From a virus: 39,840 bases of DNA. A program made the translations under genes and the position numbers. The notes under the pieces were generated by a model that saw only the letters and a program-made list of their open reading frames with translations, did no database searches and was not told the DNA's origin. The stretch lies in IMG/VR virus record IMGVR_UViG_3300032236_000566, positions 1 to 39,840 of that record. The stretch is one strand, 5' to 3'. How positions within the stretch are numbered: the first letter of the stretch is position 1; each line of letters starts with the position of its first letter. Shown in pieces: positions 22,147 through 31,070 of the stretch.

Positions 22147-23601
22147 ATGGCGACTTCAAAAACCGTAACGGTCAAAGCTGGTAATACCCTTAGCGGTATC
22201 GCTGCTGCTGCTGGCGTATCGCTAGCGGCTGTTAAGGCTGCCAACCCACAAATCACCAACCCTAGCCTTATCAAGCCCGGTCAGACCATCACGATTCCTG
22301 CCACGGCTACCAAGTCAACTGCCACATCGGGAACTGTGTACACCCCACCCGCATCATCTGTTAGCCCAACATCTTCTGGCTCAAACATGGCTACCCAATC
22401 ACAAGCCCCTACAGGCTCTACAGGCACTCCTACAGGCACAGGCACAGGAACAGGCGCAGGTGGCTCTGGCACAGGCTCTGGTGGCTCTACAGGCGGTTCT
22501 ACGGGTGGCACAGTAACAGGCACTACTCCCCCTGGATCTCCCGGTCCTGCTTGGGTTTGGGATGGTTCTATGTGGACTCGCCCTGCTCAACCATCAGGAA
22601 ACTACACATGGGATGACACAAAGGGTTGGGTAGCGTCTAGTAGTACTCAAGCCACAGCCAACGGTCCTGCCGTTCTTGGTGCTGATGGGTTCTATTACCA
22701 ACCAATGTCTGATGGAACATCAGTTAAGTTGATGCAAGGACAGACACAAACCAATGCGGGAGATACATCTGCCGTTACTGCGATTGCTGACATTCTCACA
22801 CAGGCAGGATTGAATACCCTTGCTAACGATGCTTATACAAAATTAAAGGCTGGCGTTCCTGCTGCTCAGATCATTAACGATATTCGTGCTAGCGACACTT
22901 ATGCACAACGATTCCCCGGCATGGCTGCGCTCGCTTCTAAGGGTCAGCGTATTACCGAAGCCGATTACATCAACAAAGAACAAGCAGACATTGCCCTTCT
23001 TAAGCAGTACAACATTCCTGCGGGTACATTCGACACAACGGCTTACCTCGGTAAGTTGATTGCTAACAATGTGACCAACGCCGATCTTCAGGCTCGCCTT
23101 CAGGCTGCACAGGATTCAGTTAATTCTCTGGATCCAAACATTCTTAAATATGCCAAGGACACTTATGGTCTTGATTCAGGAAGTCTTGCTGCTTGGGCAT
23201 TAGACCCAACCGCTTCACTACCTGTTATTCAGCAACAGGCTAAGGCAATGCAAATTGGTGGAGCAGCAGTTCAGGCAGGATACGCAGGAACAGGTCCTAA
23301 CGGAGAAATCACCACCGACCAAGCAACGCAGTTGGCTAATGCCAATGTGACACAGGCACAGGCACTTCAGGGATTCACCAACCTTGGACAGATGGGGCAG
23401 TATCAAACCCAACTTCCGGGCGATACGACTCAAGCCCTGACAAGTCAGCAACTTATCAACGCACAGTTCGGTCTTAACGCGGCAGATACAACAGCCTTGA
23501 ACAAAGCCAAGGCTCAGAAGTTAGCAACCTTCCAACAGGGCGGTAACTACGCTGCAAGCAACACGGGTGTCACGGGACTCGGACCTAACCTAGCTACTTG
23601 A
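22147..23601 (+). CDS. LysM-domain virion protein, 484 aa
   Basis: Begins with one LysM domain (residues about 4-50: TVTVKAGNTLSGIAAAAGVS, then PSLIKPGQTITIPA), a fold that binds peptidoglycan GlcNAc residues. A Thr/Ser/Gly-rich linker follows (about 75-130), then a Trp-rich segment (PAWVWDGSMWTRP; YTWDDTKGWV) and a long helical C-terminus resembling the two upstream proteins. It is probably carried in the virion to engage the host wall during ejection. The combination of LysM, flexible linker and helical tail supports a wall-anchoring role, not a catalytic one. It ends the first block of head genes. Confidence 0.75.
   Translation: MATSKTVTVKAGNTLSGIAAAAGVSLAAVKAANPQITNPSLIKPGQTITIPATATKSTATSGTVYTPPASSVSPTSSGSNMATQSQAPTGSTGTPTGTGTGTGAGGSGTGSGGSTGGSTGGTVTGTTPPGSPGPAWVWDGSMWTRPAQPSGNYTWDDTKGWVASSSTQATANGPAVLGADGFYYQPMSDGTSVKLMQGQTQTNAGDTSAVTAIADILTQAGLNTLANDAYTKLKAGVPAAQIINDIRASDTYAQRFPGMAALASKGQRITEADYINKEQADIALLKQYNIPAGTFDTTAYLGKLIANNVTNADLQARLQAAQDSVNSLDPNILKYAKDTYGLDSGSLAAWALDPTASLPVIQQQAKAMQIGGAAVQAGYAGTGPNGEITTDQATQLANANVTQAQALQGFTNLGQMGQYQTQLPGDTTQALTSQQLINAQFGLNAADTTALNKAKAQKLATFQQGGNYAASNTGVTGLGPNLAT
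22413..22525 (+). repeat. Low-complexity GGCACAGG/GGCTCT repeat (Gly-Thr-Ser linker)
   Basis: ACAGGC- and GGCTCT-type hexamers recur and encode the Thr-Gly-Ser linker of the LysM protein. Such slippage-prone repeats often vary in length between related phages. Confidence 0.7.
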
Positions 23602-23609
23602 TTTTGATT

Positions 23610-23638
23610 TAGACATTCTGTACGCTTTTGTCTATAAG
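23610..23638 (+). promoter_or_regulatory. Sigma70-like promoter upstream of scaffold/capsid genes
   Basis: TAGACA (-35, 23610-23615; one mismatch to TTGACA), a 17-base spacer, and TATAAG (-10, 23633-23638; one mismatch to TATAAT). It lies just after the LysM-protein stop. A start near 23645 would give an untranslated leader of about 170 bases before scaffold. This is the best promoter match I found in the window and fits the need for high capsid expression. Confidence 0.7.
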
Positions 23639-23644
23639 GTCCGC

Positions 23645-23813
23645 TAGATGTTGGCAGTCTCCAAGTCGTCTGCCTGAGACCTTCTGAGACTTGATGGGAG
23701 TTGCCCCGCGCATTGGCTAGGCGGTGTCGATTCTGGCTTCGGCTAAAACAAAACATCAGCCCCGCCGTAACACTCTCTCCGAGTAGTTGCGCGACACGGA
23801 TTTGGAGAAACAC
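23645..23813 (+). other. Structured untranslated leader upstream of the scaffold gene
   Basis: No gene fits here. GGCAG (23653-23657) pairs with CTGCC (23670-23674). CAAGTC (23662-23667) can pair instead with GACTTG (23688-23693), which would open the first hairpin. GTGTCG (23724-23729) pairs with CGACAC (23792-23797) near the ribosome-binding site. The leader may stabilise the message or modulate its translation. Evidence is limited to these pairings. Confidence 0.45.
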
Positions 23814-24332
23814 ATGAGCGAATACGATTTTGAAGATCAAGAACTAGATAACACACCAGAAAACGACGGTAACGAGACTGACCGAAATTCTCGTCAATTT
23901 GTGCGTGATTTGGAAAAGCAAGCCAAGGCTGGAAAGCAAGCAGCGCGTGAGGCTGAAGAAGCCAAGCGTGAAGCAGATGCCGCAAAGCGCGAACTAGCAT
24001 TTCTGAAAGCAGGAATTGATATGGATTCACCATCAGGCAAGTTATTTGCTAAGGCTTATGACGGAGATGCGTCTCTTGATTCAGTTAAGGCAGCAGCAGC
24101 AGAATACGGTTTACTTCCAACGTCTCAGACAGACGAAGTAAAGAGTGACCTTGAAGCCCTCAGCCGTGTATCCCAAGCAGCAACATCGTCAACTGGATCA
24201 GTTGCTCCAAGTGCTGTGGATGCAATCCGCAACGCAGGATCTCCTGAAGAAATTATGAAGATTCTTGCTGAAAACAACATCGCAATCTCGCATGAACAAC
24301 CCGGTGAGTGGATTTCACTCGTCGGCAGATAA
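23814..24332 (+). CDS. Scaffolding protein
   Basis: 172 aa from ATG at 23814, with GGAG nine bases upstream; an in-frame TTG nine codons earlier is less likely. It has an acidic N-terminus (YDFEDQELDNTPENDGNE), a long charged coiled coil (about 28-66: KQAAREAEEAKREADAAKRE), and a Ser/Ala-rich second half with a C-terminal helix. This acidic plus coiled-coil layout immediately before the major capsid gene is the standard appearance of a phage scaffold. It would guide prohead assembly and then leave. Confidence 0.85.
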   Translation: MSEYDFEDQELDNTPENDGNETDRNSRQFVRDLEKQAKAGKQAAREAEEAKREADAAKRELAFLKAGIDMDSPSGKLFAKAYDGDASLDSVKAAAAEYGLLPTSQTDEVKSDLEALSRVSQAATSSTGSVAPSAVDAIRNAGSPEEIMKILAENNIAISHEQPGEWISLVGR

Positions 24333-24363
24333 GTCCAACTTCTAGCGAAAGCGAATTAAATAA

Positions 24364-25551
24364 ATGGCATTAACAAATACCAATTCGCTGGATCTCTCCA
24401 AGGCAGCCTATGAGATGCTCGCGTACTACGCGTTGCGTCCAGAGCTTTACTACGATGCGCTTGTAGAAGTCCAGTCAACAAACGCCACTAACCGTGGTGT
24501 ATCTGTACAGTTCACCATTGCTTCTGATCTTGCTGAAGCAACAACTGCACTTGCAGAAACTTCAGACATCACTCCTGTAGCAATGTCTGATTCTTACGTC
24601 GTTGTTACCCCTCTTGAATACGGTAACGCTGTTCAACTTACTTCTAAGCTCGGTGCTACCGCGTTTATGGAAGTTAACCCAATTGCTGCAAACGTAGTTG
24701 GTTGGAACGCTGGTATCTCAACAGACGGTATCGCTCGTAACGCAGCAGGTCAGGGAACACAGGTTGGCTACGCAGGTGGAGCATCTTCACGCGCTGGTCT
24801 TTCTAAGTCCACAACACTCGCTGGTAACGATGTCCGTAAGGCAGTTGCTAAGCTCCGTAAGGCAAACGTTGCTACATTCAACGGAATGTACAAGGGTCTT
24901 ATCCACCCAGACGCTTCTTACGATTTCCGTGGTGCTACCGGTGGAACTAACTGGTCAGATCCACACGTTTACTCTGATCCATCAGGTATCTACAATGGTG
25001 TAATCGGTAACTTCCAGGGCGTACAGTTCATGGAAACACCTCGCGCACCATTCTTCGCAGACGGTGGATTGCAGTCATACACCATCTCAACAATCGCAGT
25101 ATCTGCTGGTGTTGCAACAATCACCACTTCTGCTGCTCATGGTCTTTCTGTTGGTGACACCCTCACTATCTCAGGAGCAACCACCACATCAGGAACTGGA
25201 TCAACCGATCAGACTGGCTTCAACGCACAGTTCACAATCGCAACTGTTCCTACAACCACAACATTGACATTCTCTGTTGCTGGTCTTACAGGCGTTAACC
25301 CAGGAACCGGTCTTTCATTGGTCGTTTACGCAGTTGACGTTTACGGAACTCTTGTTATGGGTCGCCAAGCACTTGCTAAGGCATACTCAACAGGTGGCGG
25401 TTATGGCGAGCAAGCTATGATCGTTGACGTTCCTGTTATCGATACCTTGCGTCGTTTCACAGGTATCGGCTGGAAGCACTTTGTTGGATACTCTGTATTC
25501 CGTCAAGCTGCTTTGTACCGCATTGAATCAGGTTCTTCAATCGGTCAATAA
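24364..25551 (+). CDS. Major capsid protein with inserted surface domain
   Basis: 395 aa. The N-terminal part (SLDLSKAAYEMLAYYALRPE, VTPLEYGNAVQLTSKL, GLIHPDASYDFRG, GNFQGVQFMETPRAPF) and the C-terminal part (YGTLVMGRQALAKAY, IDTLRRFTGIGWKHFVGYSV) match the N4-gp56-like branch of HK97-fold capsid proteins. Between them, at about 237-323, sits an extra beta-rich module (VATITTSAAHGLSVGDTLTI ... FNAQFTIATVPTTTTLTF) of a type usually seen in tail or surface proteins. The codon choice is strikingly uniform compared with neighbours, as expected for a highly expressed gene. A scaffold gene precedes it and a strong terminator follows. Confidence 0.92.
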   Translation: MALTNTNSLDLSKAAYEMLAYYALRPELYYDALVEVQSTNATNRGVSVQFTIASDLAEATTALAETSDITPVAMSDSYVVVTPLEYGNAVQLTSKLGATAFMEVNPIAANVVGWNAGISTDGIARNAAGQGTQVGYAGGASSRAGLSKSTTLAGNDVRKAVAKLRKANVATFNGMYKGLIHPDASYDFRGATGGTNWSDPHVYSDPSGIYNGVIGNFQGVQFMETPRAPFFADGGLQSYTISTIAVSAGVATITTSAAHGLSVGDTLTISGATTTSGTGSTDQTGFNAQFTIATVPTTTTLTFSVAGLTGVNPGTGLSLVVYAVDVYGTLVMGRQALAKAYSTGGGYGEQAMIVDVPVIDTLRRFTGIGWKHFVGYSVFRQAALYRIESGSSIGQ

Positions 25552-25559
25552 GTGAGTTA

Positions 25560-25598
25560 GGGGGATGGGATGCTTACACCTTTCTCATCCCATCCCCC
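25560..25598 (+). terminator. Strong stem-loop terminator after the capsid gene
   Basis: A perfect 13-bp stem, GGGGGATGGGATG (25560-25572) with CATCCCATCCCCC (25586-25598), and a 13-base loop, eight bases after the capsid stop. Only a short T run (GCTTTACCC) follows, so it may partly terminate and partly protect the capsid message from 3' decay. It would give high scaffold/capsid transcript relative to downstream tail genes. Confidence 0.75.
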
Positions 25599-25623
25599 GC
25601 TTTACCCTTATAGTTAGGACATC

Positions 25624-25944
25624 ATGGCGACCTTTACTCCACCTTCAAGAGTTCTTGTACCCGTCGTCACTCAGAATGTTCCAACTTGGCAACAGCGACC
25701 ATTTGCGTATTTCAAGCCATCTATCCCACGCGGAATCAATGTCTGGATCAATACCAACAATGTCGTGAGCGAAATTCAACCCCCATTGTGGGAAGAACGA
25801 AAGGTCTATGACGCTTCGGGAAATCTTCTTAGCATTACTCCCGGTGTTAAAAAGGTTTATTATGGCGGTCGTACTTATGAAATCACCGACAGCGAAAAGC
25901 ACATTCTTATAGCGGCTGGATACGGCGATAACATTGTCGGGTAA
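25624..25944 (+). CDS. Hypothetical head protein, 106 aa
   Basis: First gene after the capsid terminator. The sequence is beta-rich and ends KKVYYGGRTYEITDSEKHIL, AAGYGDNI. A Trp-containing centre (WINTNNVVSEIQPPLWEERK) suggests a folded domain. Position between capsid and connector genes is where head-completion or decoration proteins are found. No family recognised. Confidence 0.65.
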   Translation: MATFTPPSRVLVPVVTQNVPTWQQRPFAYFKPSIPRGINVWINTNNVVSEIQPPLWEERKVYDASGNLLSITPGVKKVYYGGRTYEITDSEKHILIAAGYGDNIVG

Positions 25945-25957
25945 CGAAAGGTAAATA

Positions 25958-26401
25958 ATGGATTGCAGTCATGCCAATCGAAAGATGAGTTTTATAGAGG
26001 ATAAGAAAACAGGCGAAACCACCAAGGTTTATATCTGCAAACTTTGTGGCGAGAATCTTCCTATTGAAACTGATGGCTTCTCTTTAGATCGTATTCGCTC
26101 TATTGGCTTTGGCGTAGGAACAATGCCTACTCGCCACCCTGTATCAGCATCAGTAGAAGCCCGCGAAAAGCGTTGGGCTAAAGATATGCCCGCATATAAG
26201 CGGATGCGTCAACAAGGATTACAACCTAAGACCATTGACGGAGCAGCAGACATTGAATTAAGAGCCGAGACTCGCTTTGAAGTAGAGTCAGGACAGGTGC
26301 TTCCGGGACAAGCAAAGAAGATCGAAACAGCCGTAAGTGCGATAGAATCTCTTACAGGCAAGAGTGTTTACACTCCTAACACGACTCCGGTGAATCTATG
26401 A
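25958..26401 (+). CDS. Hypothetical protein with N-terminal Cys/His motif, 147 aa
   Basis: Cys3 and His5 with Cys27-x2-Cys30 (ICKLC) may form a zinc site. The middle is basic (VEAREKRWAKDMPAYKRMRQ) and the end helical. Its TGA overlaps the next ATG (26398-26401). It lies between a head protein and the putative connector; a virion or assembly role is inferred. Confidence 0.65.
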   Translation: MDCSHANRKMSFIEDKKTGETTKVYICKLCGENLPIETDGFSLDRIRSIGFGVGTMPTRHPVSASVEAREKRWAKDMPAYKRMRQQGLQPKTIDGAADIELRAETRFEVESGQVLPGQAKKIETAVSAIESLTGKSVYTPNTTPVNL

Positions 26402-27288
26402 CAACAGGCAATGATTGGGTAGCGCAGACTCGCTCCTACCTTCTTAGTGGTTATTCTGAGAACCGTAACAAGCTCGCCTTGCCATATACCGCAGGTAGCG
26501 GAACTCTGACATTTAAGTATCCACTTGAGGGTGTTCGCGCTGGTGCTCGTCTTTGCATTGGAACAAATACTTTTTATGTGTGGTCAACCAACGGTCTAAC
26601 AGCAGAAGTTACTGCTGGCGATGAGGCATCCACAGATGCAAATGCTCCTACTGGATCATTGGTTCACGTTGCCCCACGCTTTACTGATGATGAGATTTGG
26701 AAGCAACTTGCCAATGACCTTCAAGACCTTTCTTCACCATCTAACGGATTGTTCGGCATTAAGTTCGTTGACCTTACGTACAACGCCACACTTAACGGCT
26801 ACGATCTAGGTCCAATCCAAGACGAACTTCTTTCTATTTATGAAGTTAAGTATTTAACTCCTGGCCCACAACTTGATAACCCACGCATCAAGACAAATGG
26901 CTGGCGTTTGAACCGTGATGCGAACACCACGCAGTTCCCATCAGGTATTTCACTTCAGCTTTTCGAACCTGCTTATCCGGGCTACAACGTTCGCGTTACT
27001 TACCGCACGAACTTTGTTATGCCTACAACAATGTTGGCAAACGTATCCTCAACCGGACTACAAGCAAGCGCATACGATTTGCCACCACTCGGCGCAGCCA
27101 TCCGTCTTATGGAAGGTCGTGAAATCAAGCGTAACTTCACCGAAGGTCAGGGAGATACTCGTCGCGCTGGTGAAACACCACCGGGCGCAATTCTTCAATC
27201 TTCCCGTGGATTACAGCAACTACGCGCTAGTCGCATAACAGCAGAAGCAGCAAAGCTAGAAGCCCTATATCCAAACTTTAGGTCGTAG
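26398..27288 (+). CDS. Putative head-tail connector/tail tubular protein, 296 aa
   Basis: Opens with DWVAQTRSYLLSGYSENRNK, then a beta-barrel-like stretch (GTLTFKYPLEGVRAGARLCI; FYVWSTNGLTAEVTAGDEA) and a helix-rich middle (DEIWKQLANDLQDLSSP). The C-terminal part has AAIRLMEGREIKRNFTEGQG. Size and place (after capsid, before a 628-aa beta protein) match the gp11/tail-tubular A position of podoviruses. Homology is not recognised with certainty. Confidence 0.6.
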   Translation: MTTGNDWVAQTRSYLLSGYSENRNKLALPYTAGSGTLTFKYPLEGVRAGARLCIGTNTFYVWSTNGLTAEVTAGDEASTDANAPTGSLVHVAPRFTDDEIWKQLANDLQDLSSPSNGLFGIKFVDLTYNATLNGYDLGPIQDELLSIYEVKYLTPGPQLDNPRIKTNGWRLNRDANTTQFPSGISLQLFEPAYPGYNVRVTYRTNFVMPTTMLANVSSTGLQASAYDLPPLGAAIRLMEGREIKRNFTEGQGDTRRAGETPPGAILQSSRGLQQLRASRITAEAAKLEALYPNFRS

Positions 27289-27290
27289 TA

Positions 27291-29177
27291 ATGTCGCAAA
27301 TTATCAAATACGACACGGCGTATGATGCACCATCTCCCGCGTTTTATTCGGGTACTGCAACATCAAACTTAGTTCCTTATCCTTTTCCTGTTTCTCTTGG
27401 CGGTCATTATTACGGCGTTGAGTGGGACCCATCGGCTATTGGCGTTTGGGGTGCGCGCTTTAAGCGTGAGTCACTTCCACTTATTCGCCAACAGGCAGAT
27501 GCTTCCAATACTCCCGGCGAGCAATCGATTTCTCCTGAGCAGTTTTGGCGTAGAAGCCAAGACACTTGGCAACTTGGAATGGGTCAGGTTCACCTAGACC
27601 GATCCACTTCTGATATACGACGCTATCACTTTAGTAGTGGCGTTAACCCATGGAATCCATGGCAGTTATCTCTTTTGAACGACACAACCAATGTGTATTC
27701 AAGCAATAACGCAGGACTTCAATGTGTCACCGCAGGACAGTATGTTTACATTCTTGATGGCGGGGCTATGAAGTTTGCCAATAACAACTTGTCATCATGG
27801 ACAACTGTTACTGCTTCTGGATCACCTGCAAATCCTGTATCCATAGATAGCGATGGCTACAATGTTTGGCAAGCTCGTCAAACGAGCGGTGTTTACACAA
27901 GCACTACTGGATCATCCACGGCTACCTCTTACGCGACAGCATCAGGTAAAAGCCTAACTCTTGTTCGTTTCTGTAAGTCCCGCGTTATTGTCGCTTCAAG
28001 CGATGGTGTTTTGTACAACGTTATTCGTTCAGGTTCTCTCGGAACTTCAGATACTTTGCTGGATCTATCTAGCCGTAACTTCAAATGGGTAGATGTTGTT
28101 GGCGGTCAGTCTCAGATTTACGCAGCAGGATACGCTGGCGATAAGTCTTATATCTATCGCACAGCGATTAAATCAGATGGAACTGCTCTTGATGTTCCTA
28201 TCGTGGCGGCTCAACTCCCTGACGGCGAAATTGTCCGTTCTTTAGGCGAGTACCTTGGCTATATTTTTGTTGGTTCAGATAAGGGATTTAGATTCTGTTC
28301 TGTTAACTCTGATGGTTCTTTGCTTATCGGCGGTCTTATTCAGACTCCTGCCCCTGTTTATTGCTTTGAAGGACAAGACCGATTCGTTTGGTACGGTCTT
28401 TCTAACTATGACGAGAACACCGGATTGGGTCGTATAGATCCAACCAACTTCACCGAAACCCTTATGCCCGCATATGCCTCAGACCTCATGGTTCAGAACA
28501 CCCAAGGAACTGTCCGTAGCGTAGGCACATATCAGGGTCGTCGTATATTTACGGTGGATGGATATGGCTTGTATCAGGAAGCCACGACTCCTGTTTCTTC
28601 GGGATACTTTGTAAGTGGCGTTATTTCTTATGGCATTTCAGACCCTAAGGTAGCCATGTATCTTGATATTAAGCATGAGCCATTGCAGGGAACTGTGACT
28701 GTAGGAATCATCAACGATCAAAGCGATGCTGATTTAGACATCGACGAAGTTCATACCATTGGTATTTCTAGCGAAGTAGGTTCTGTAGGTCCTAACCATG
28801 CTTTTCCTTGCGGTCAGCTCTTGGGCGAAAACTTCCAAATCGTTATCAGCCTAGAATCCGATGGAACTAACAGCCCAATAGTCAACCGCTACACATTGCG
28901 CTCTTATCCTGTACCTGTCCGTACAGCTCAATGGAATGTGCCTATCTTGATTTATCCAACCGTAACTATTGGAGATAAGGATTGGGCGCAGGATTCTGAC
29001 GCTGAGTACAATTACCTTATCGGACTGCATCAGTCACAAAATGTCGTTACCTTACAGGTCGCTGATAATTCTTACCAAGTGGTAATGTATGATTATCAAT
29101 GGTTGCCTGACGCTGTGGACATCCACGGCAAGGTACGCGGTATTTTTTATGCCCAACTCAAAGAGATAGTAGGTTAA
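27291..29177 (+). CDS. Putative tail tube/nozzle beta-propeller protein, 628 aa
   Basis: Rich in Gly, Ser, Tyr and Asp with recurring short strands and GGQSQIYAAGY, VGSDKGFRFCSV, FEGQDRFVWYGLS-type blades, suggesting a beta-propeller. The N-terminus carries YDTAYDAPSPAFYSG, a motif repeated three times in the protein encoded at 34258, so the two may share a binding partner in the virion. Position after the 296-aa connector fits the nozzle (gp12-like) protein of short-tailed phages. No enzymatic motif seen. Confidence 0.65.
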   Translation: MSQIIKYDTAYDAPSPAFYSGTATSNLVPYPFPVSLGGHYYGVEWDPSAIGVWGARFKRESLPLIRQQADASNTPGEQSISPEQFWRRSQDTWQLGMGQVHLDRSTSDIRRYHFSSGVNPWNPWQLSLLNDTTNVYSSNNAGLQCVTAGQYVYILDGGAMKFANNNLSSWTTVTASGSPANPVSIDSDGYNVWQARQTSGVYTSTTGSSTATSYATASGKSLTLVRFCKSRVIVASSDGVLYNVIRSGSLGTSDTLLDLSSRNFKWVDVVGGQSQIYAAGYAGDKSYIYRTAIKSDGTALDVPIVAAQLPDGEIVRSLGEYLGYIFVGSDKGFRFCSVNSDGSLLIGGLIQTPAPVYCFEGQDRFVWYGLSNYDENTGLGRIDPTNFTETLMPAYASDLMVQNTQGTVRSVGTYQGRRIFTVDGYGLYQEATTPVSSGYFVSGVISYGISDPKVAMYLDIKHEPLQGTVTVGIINDQSDADLDIDEVHTIGISSEVGSVGPNHAFPCGQLLGENFQIVISLESDGTNSPIVNRYTLRSYPVPVRTAQWNVPILIYPTVTIGDKDWAQDSDAEYNYLIGLHQSQNVVTLQVADNSYQVVMYDYQWLPDAVDIHGKVRGIFYAQLKEIVG

Positions 29178-29180
29178 TAC

Positions 29181-30020
29181 ATGGCAAGACGCGAATACAA
29201 GGGTGCAGCAACTCCGACCACCATTACTTCGACGATCACTAACTCGGCTACAAGCCTAACCATTACCGATTCGACCAACTGGCCGACCGGTTCTTTCTCT
29301 TTTGTCATTGATCCAGGACTAGCCGGCGAAGAAAAAATCCTTGCTACTTCACGCACAGGAACAACAGTTAACATCACTACTCGCGGATATGACGGCACAA
29401 CCGCCGCATCACACAACGCAGGTGCAATCATTTACCCTGTTCCAACCGCTATTGACTTTGACGAAGCCAACGCTCACACCACAGCATCGACAGGTGTACA
29501 CGGCATTACAGGCGCAGTAGTCGGAACTACAGATGCTCAGACTCTGACCAACAAGACTTTAACAACTCCTGTTATCGCTACTATTACCAATACAGGAACT
29601 CTTACCCTTCCTACATCTAGCGATACTTTGGTCGGTCGCGCAACAACCGACACCCTGACCAACAAGACTTTAACTTCACCTATTATCAATCAGGGAACAA
29701 CAACCCCATCATTTACAACCAACGCTTATACCGTTGGTAGCGCAGATGCTGGTCAGTTCCTTCTTGCTTCTAACTCATCCACAGCAGGAACTGTGTATAT
29801 CCCAACCAACGCTACGACAGCGTTTGCTATTGGAACTCAGATCCATATTCAGCAAACTGGATCAGGACAGTTGACCATTCAGGCAACCACTCCCGGCACA
29901 ACAACCGTTACTTCTAACGGTGGAACTGCCGCTTCTCCTAAGATTCGCGTTCAATACTCTGTAGCTACCCTGTACAAAACAGCTACAGATACTTGGACAG
30001 TTTATGGAGACATTGCCTAA
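29181..30020 (+). CDS. Tail fibre protein, 279 aa
   Basis: Contains TLTNKTLTTPVI and TLTNKTLTSPII, the repeated T-N-K-T-L-T-x-P trimeric fibre motif of many phage tail fibres. The C-terminal domain (SADAGQFLLASNSSTAGTVY; QIHIQQTGSGQLTIQ; ATLYKTATDTWTVYGDI) is the usual beta-rich fibre tip. The N-terminal part (EYKGAATPTTITSTITNSAT) is Thr-rich and probably the attachment shaft. It would form a host-recognition fibre together with the three paralogues downstream. Confidence 0.85.
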   Translation: MARREYKGAATPTTITSTITNSATSLTITDSTNWPTGSFSFVIDPGLAGEEKILATSRTGTTVNITTRGYDGTTAASHNAGAIIYPVPTAIDFDEANAHTTASTGVHGITGAVVGTTDAQTLTNKTLTTPVIATITNTGTLTLPTSSDTLVGRATTDTLTNKTLTSPIINQGTTTPSFTTNAYTVGSADAGQFLLASNSSTAGTVYIPTNATTAFAIGTQIHIQQTGSGQLTIQATTPGTTTVTSNGGTAASPKIRVQYSVATLYKTATDTWTVYGDIA

Positions 30021-30557
30021 ATGTCCCCAATTCCAGGAATTGTTGCTTCCCAAATACAGGGGCATTTAGTTAACAATAACTATGTGTCTATTTCCACTCA
30101 GACTCTTGGCACAACGGCAACAACTGTAACTTTTTCATCAATTCCTAGCACTTATACTCATCTTCAAGTGCGCGGATTATTGAAATTAGCGGAATCGGGA
30201 TCATCAGACAATTGGGCGACTTTTACCGCCAATGGTACTAGTACTAACGCTCACCAAATACAAGGTTCTGGATCTGCTCTTTCTGGAACAAATTTAAATC
30301 CTTGGTTTGCTGATATGCCACAATCAGGTGTTACTCCATATGGCGCATTTATAATTGATATTTCAGATTATACAAATACTAATAAAAATAAAGTATGGCG
30401 CAGCCTTAATGGGTTTGATAATAATGGTAGTGGTTACATTAACTTTACTTCTGGATTTATTATTGATACAACCGCAGTTTCTTCTATTACTTTTGGCTCT
30501 CGTTCCGGCTCGGGACTTGCTGCAGGTTCAACTTTTGCACTTTATGGGGTGAAATAA
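30021..30557 (+). CDS. Tandem fibre/surface paralogue 1, 178 aa
   Basis: Starts MSPIPGIVASQIQGHL and then shares a frame with the next two genes: TVTFSSIPSTYTHLQVRGLL near the N-terminus and a C-terminal STFALYGVK. Members differ in the centre, as expected for receptor-binding domains under diversification. The base composition is more AT-rich than that of the preceding structural genes. A receptor-binding or capsid-decoration role is inferred from the fibre context. Confidence 0.7.
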   Translation: MSPIPGIVASQIQGHLVNNNYVSISTQTLGTTATTVTFSSIPSTYTHLQVRGLLKLAESGSSDNWATFTANGTSTNAHQIQGSGSALSGTNLNPWFADMPQSGVTPYGAFIIDISDYTNTNKNKVWRSLNGFDNNGSGYINFTSGFIIDTTAVSSITFGSRSGSGLAAGSTFALYGVK

Positions 30558-30558
30558 T

Positions 30559-31068
30559 ATGGCTAGCGCACCAACATATGTACCAATTCAAACCACAACT
30601 CTTGGTTCTGCAGCATCTACAGTTACGCTTTCTTCAATTCCCAATACTTATACTGATTTATTTTTAGTAATTTACATTAGCGGAGTATCAACTGCAACAG
30701 GCATGGGAATACAATTTAATTCAGATACCGGAAGTAGCAATTATTCAATGACACAATTTGGTGGAGATGGAAGTTCCTCAGGATCAGCAAGACAAAGTAA
30801 TATCAATTACATTCGTTTTGCTTATAGTGCTACATTCCGCACAACAAATGTCGGAATTTCAAGAATAAACATTATGAATTATTCAAATACAACAACATAT
30901 AAACCAATTTTAAGTAGAAGCGATATTGCAACTGATGGTCTTGAAGGCACAGTTGGAACATGGCGCAGCAATTCTGCAATTAATTCATTAACCATTCTTC
31001 CGACAAATGGAAGTTACACAATATCTGCTGGATCAACATTTACTCTTTATGGAATTTTGGCGGCGTAA
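30559..31068 (+). CDS. Tandem fibre/surface paralogue 2, 169 aa
   Basis: Same architecture: STVTLSSIPNTYTDLFLVIY at the start and SAGSTFTLYGILA at the end. The middle diverges (FNSDTGSSNYSMTQFGGDG). It lies one base after the stop of paralogue 1. The frame is markedly AT-rich (many AAT, ATT, ACA codons), unlike the capsid gene. Confidence 0.7.
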   Translation: MASAPTYVPIQTTTLGSAASTVTLSSIPNTYTDLFLVIYISGVSTATGMGIQFNSDTGSSNYSMTQFGGDGSSSGSARQSNINYIRFAYSATFRTTNVGISRINIMNYSNTTTYKPILSRSDIATDGLEGTVGTWRSNSAINSLTILPTNGSYTISAGSTFTLYGILAA

Positions 31069-31070
31069 TT

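Noticed and set aside
22281-22523. Pro/Val-rich minus-strand frame
   Set aside because: It is the reverse reading of the Gly-Thr-Ser linker repeat of the LysM protein.
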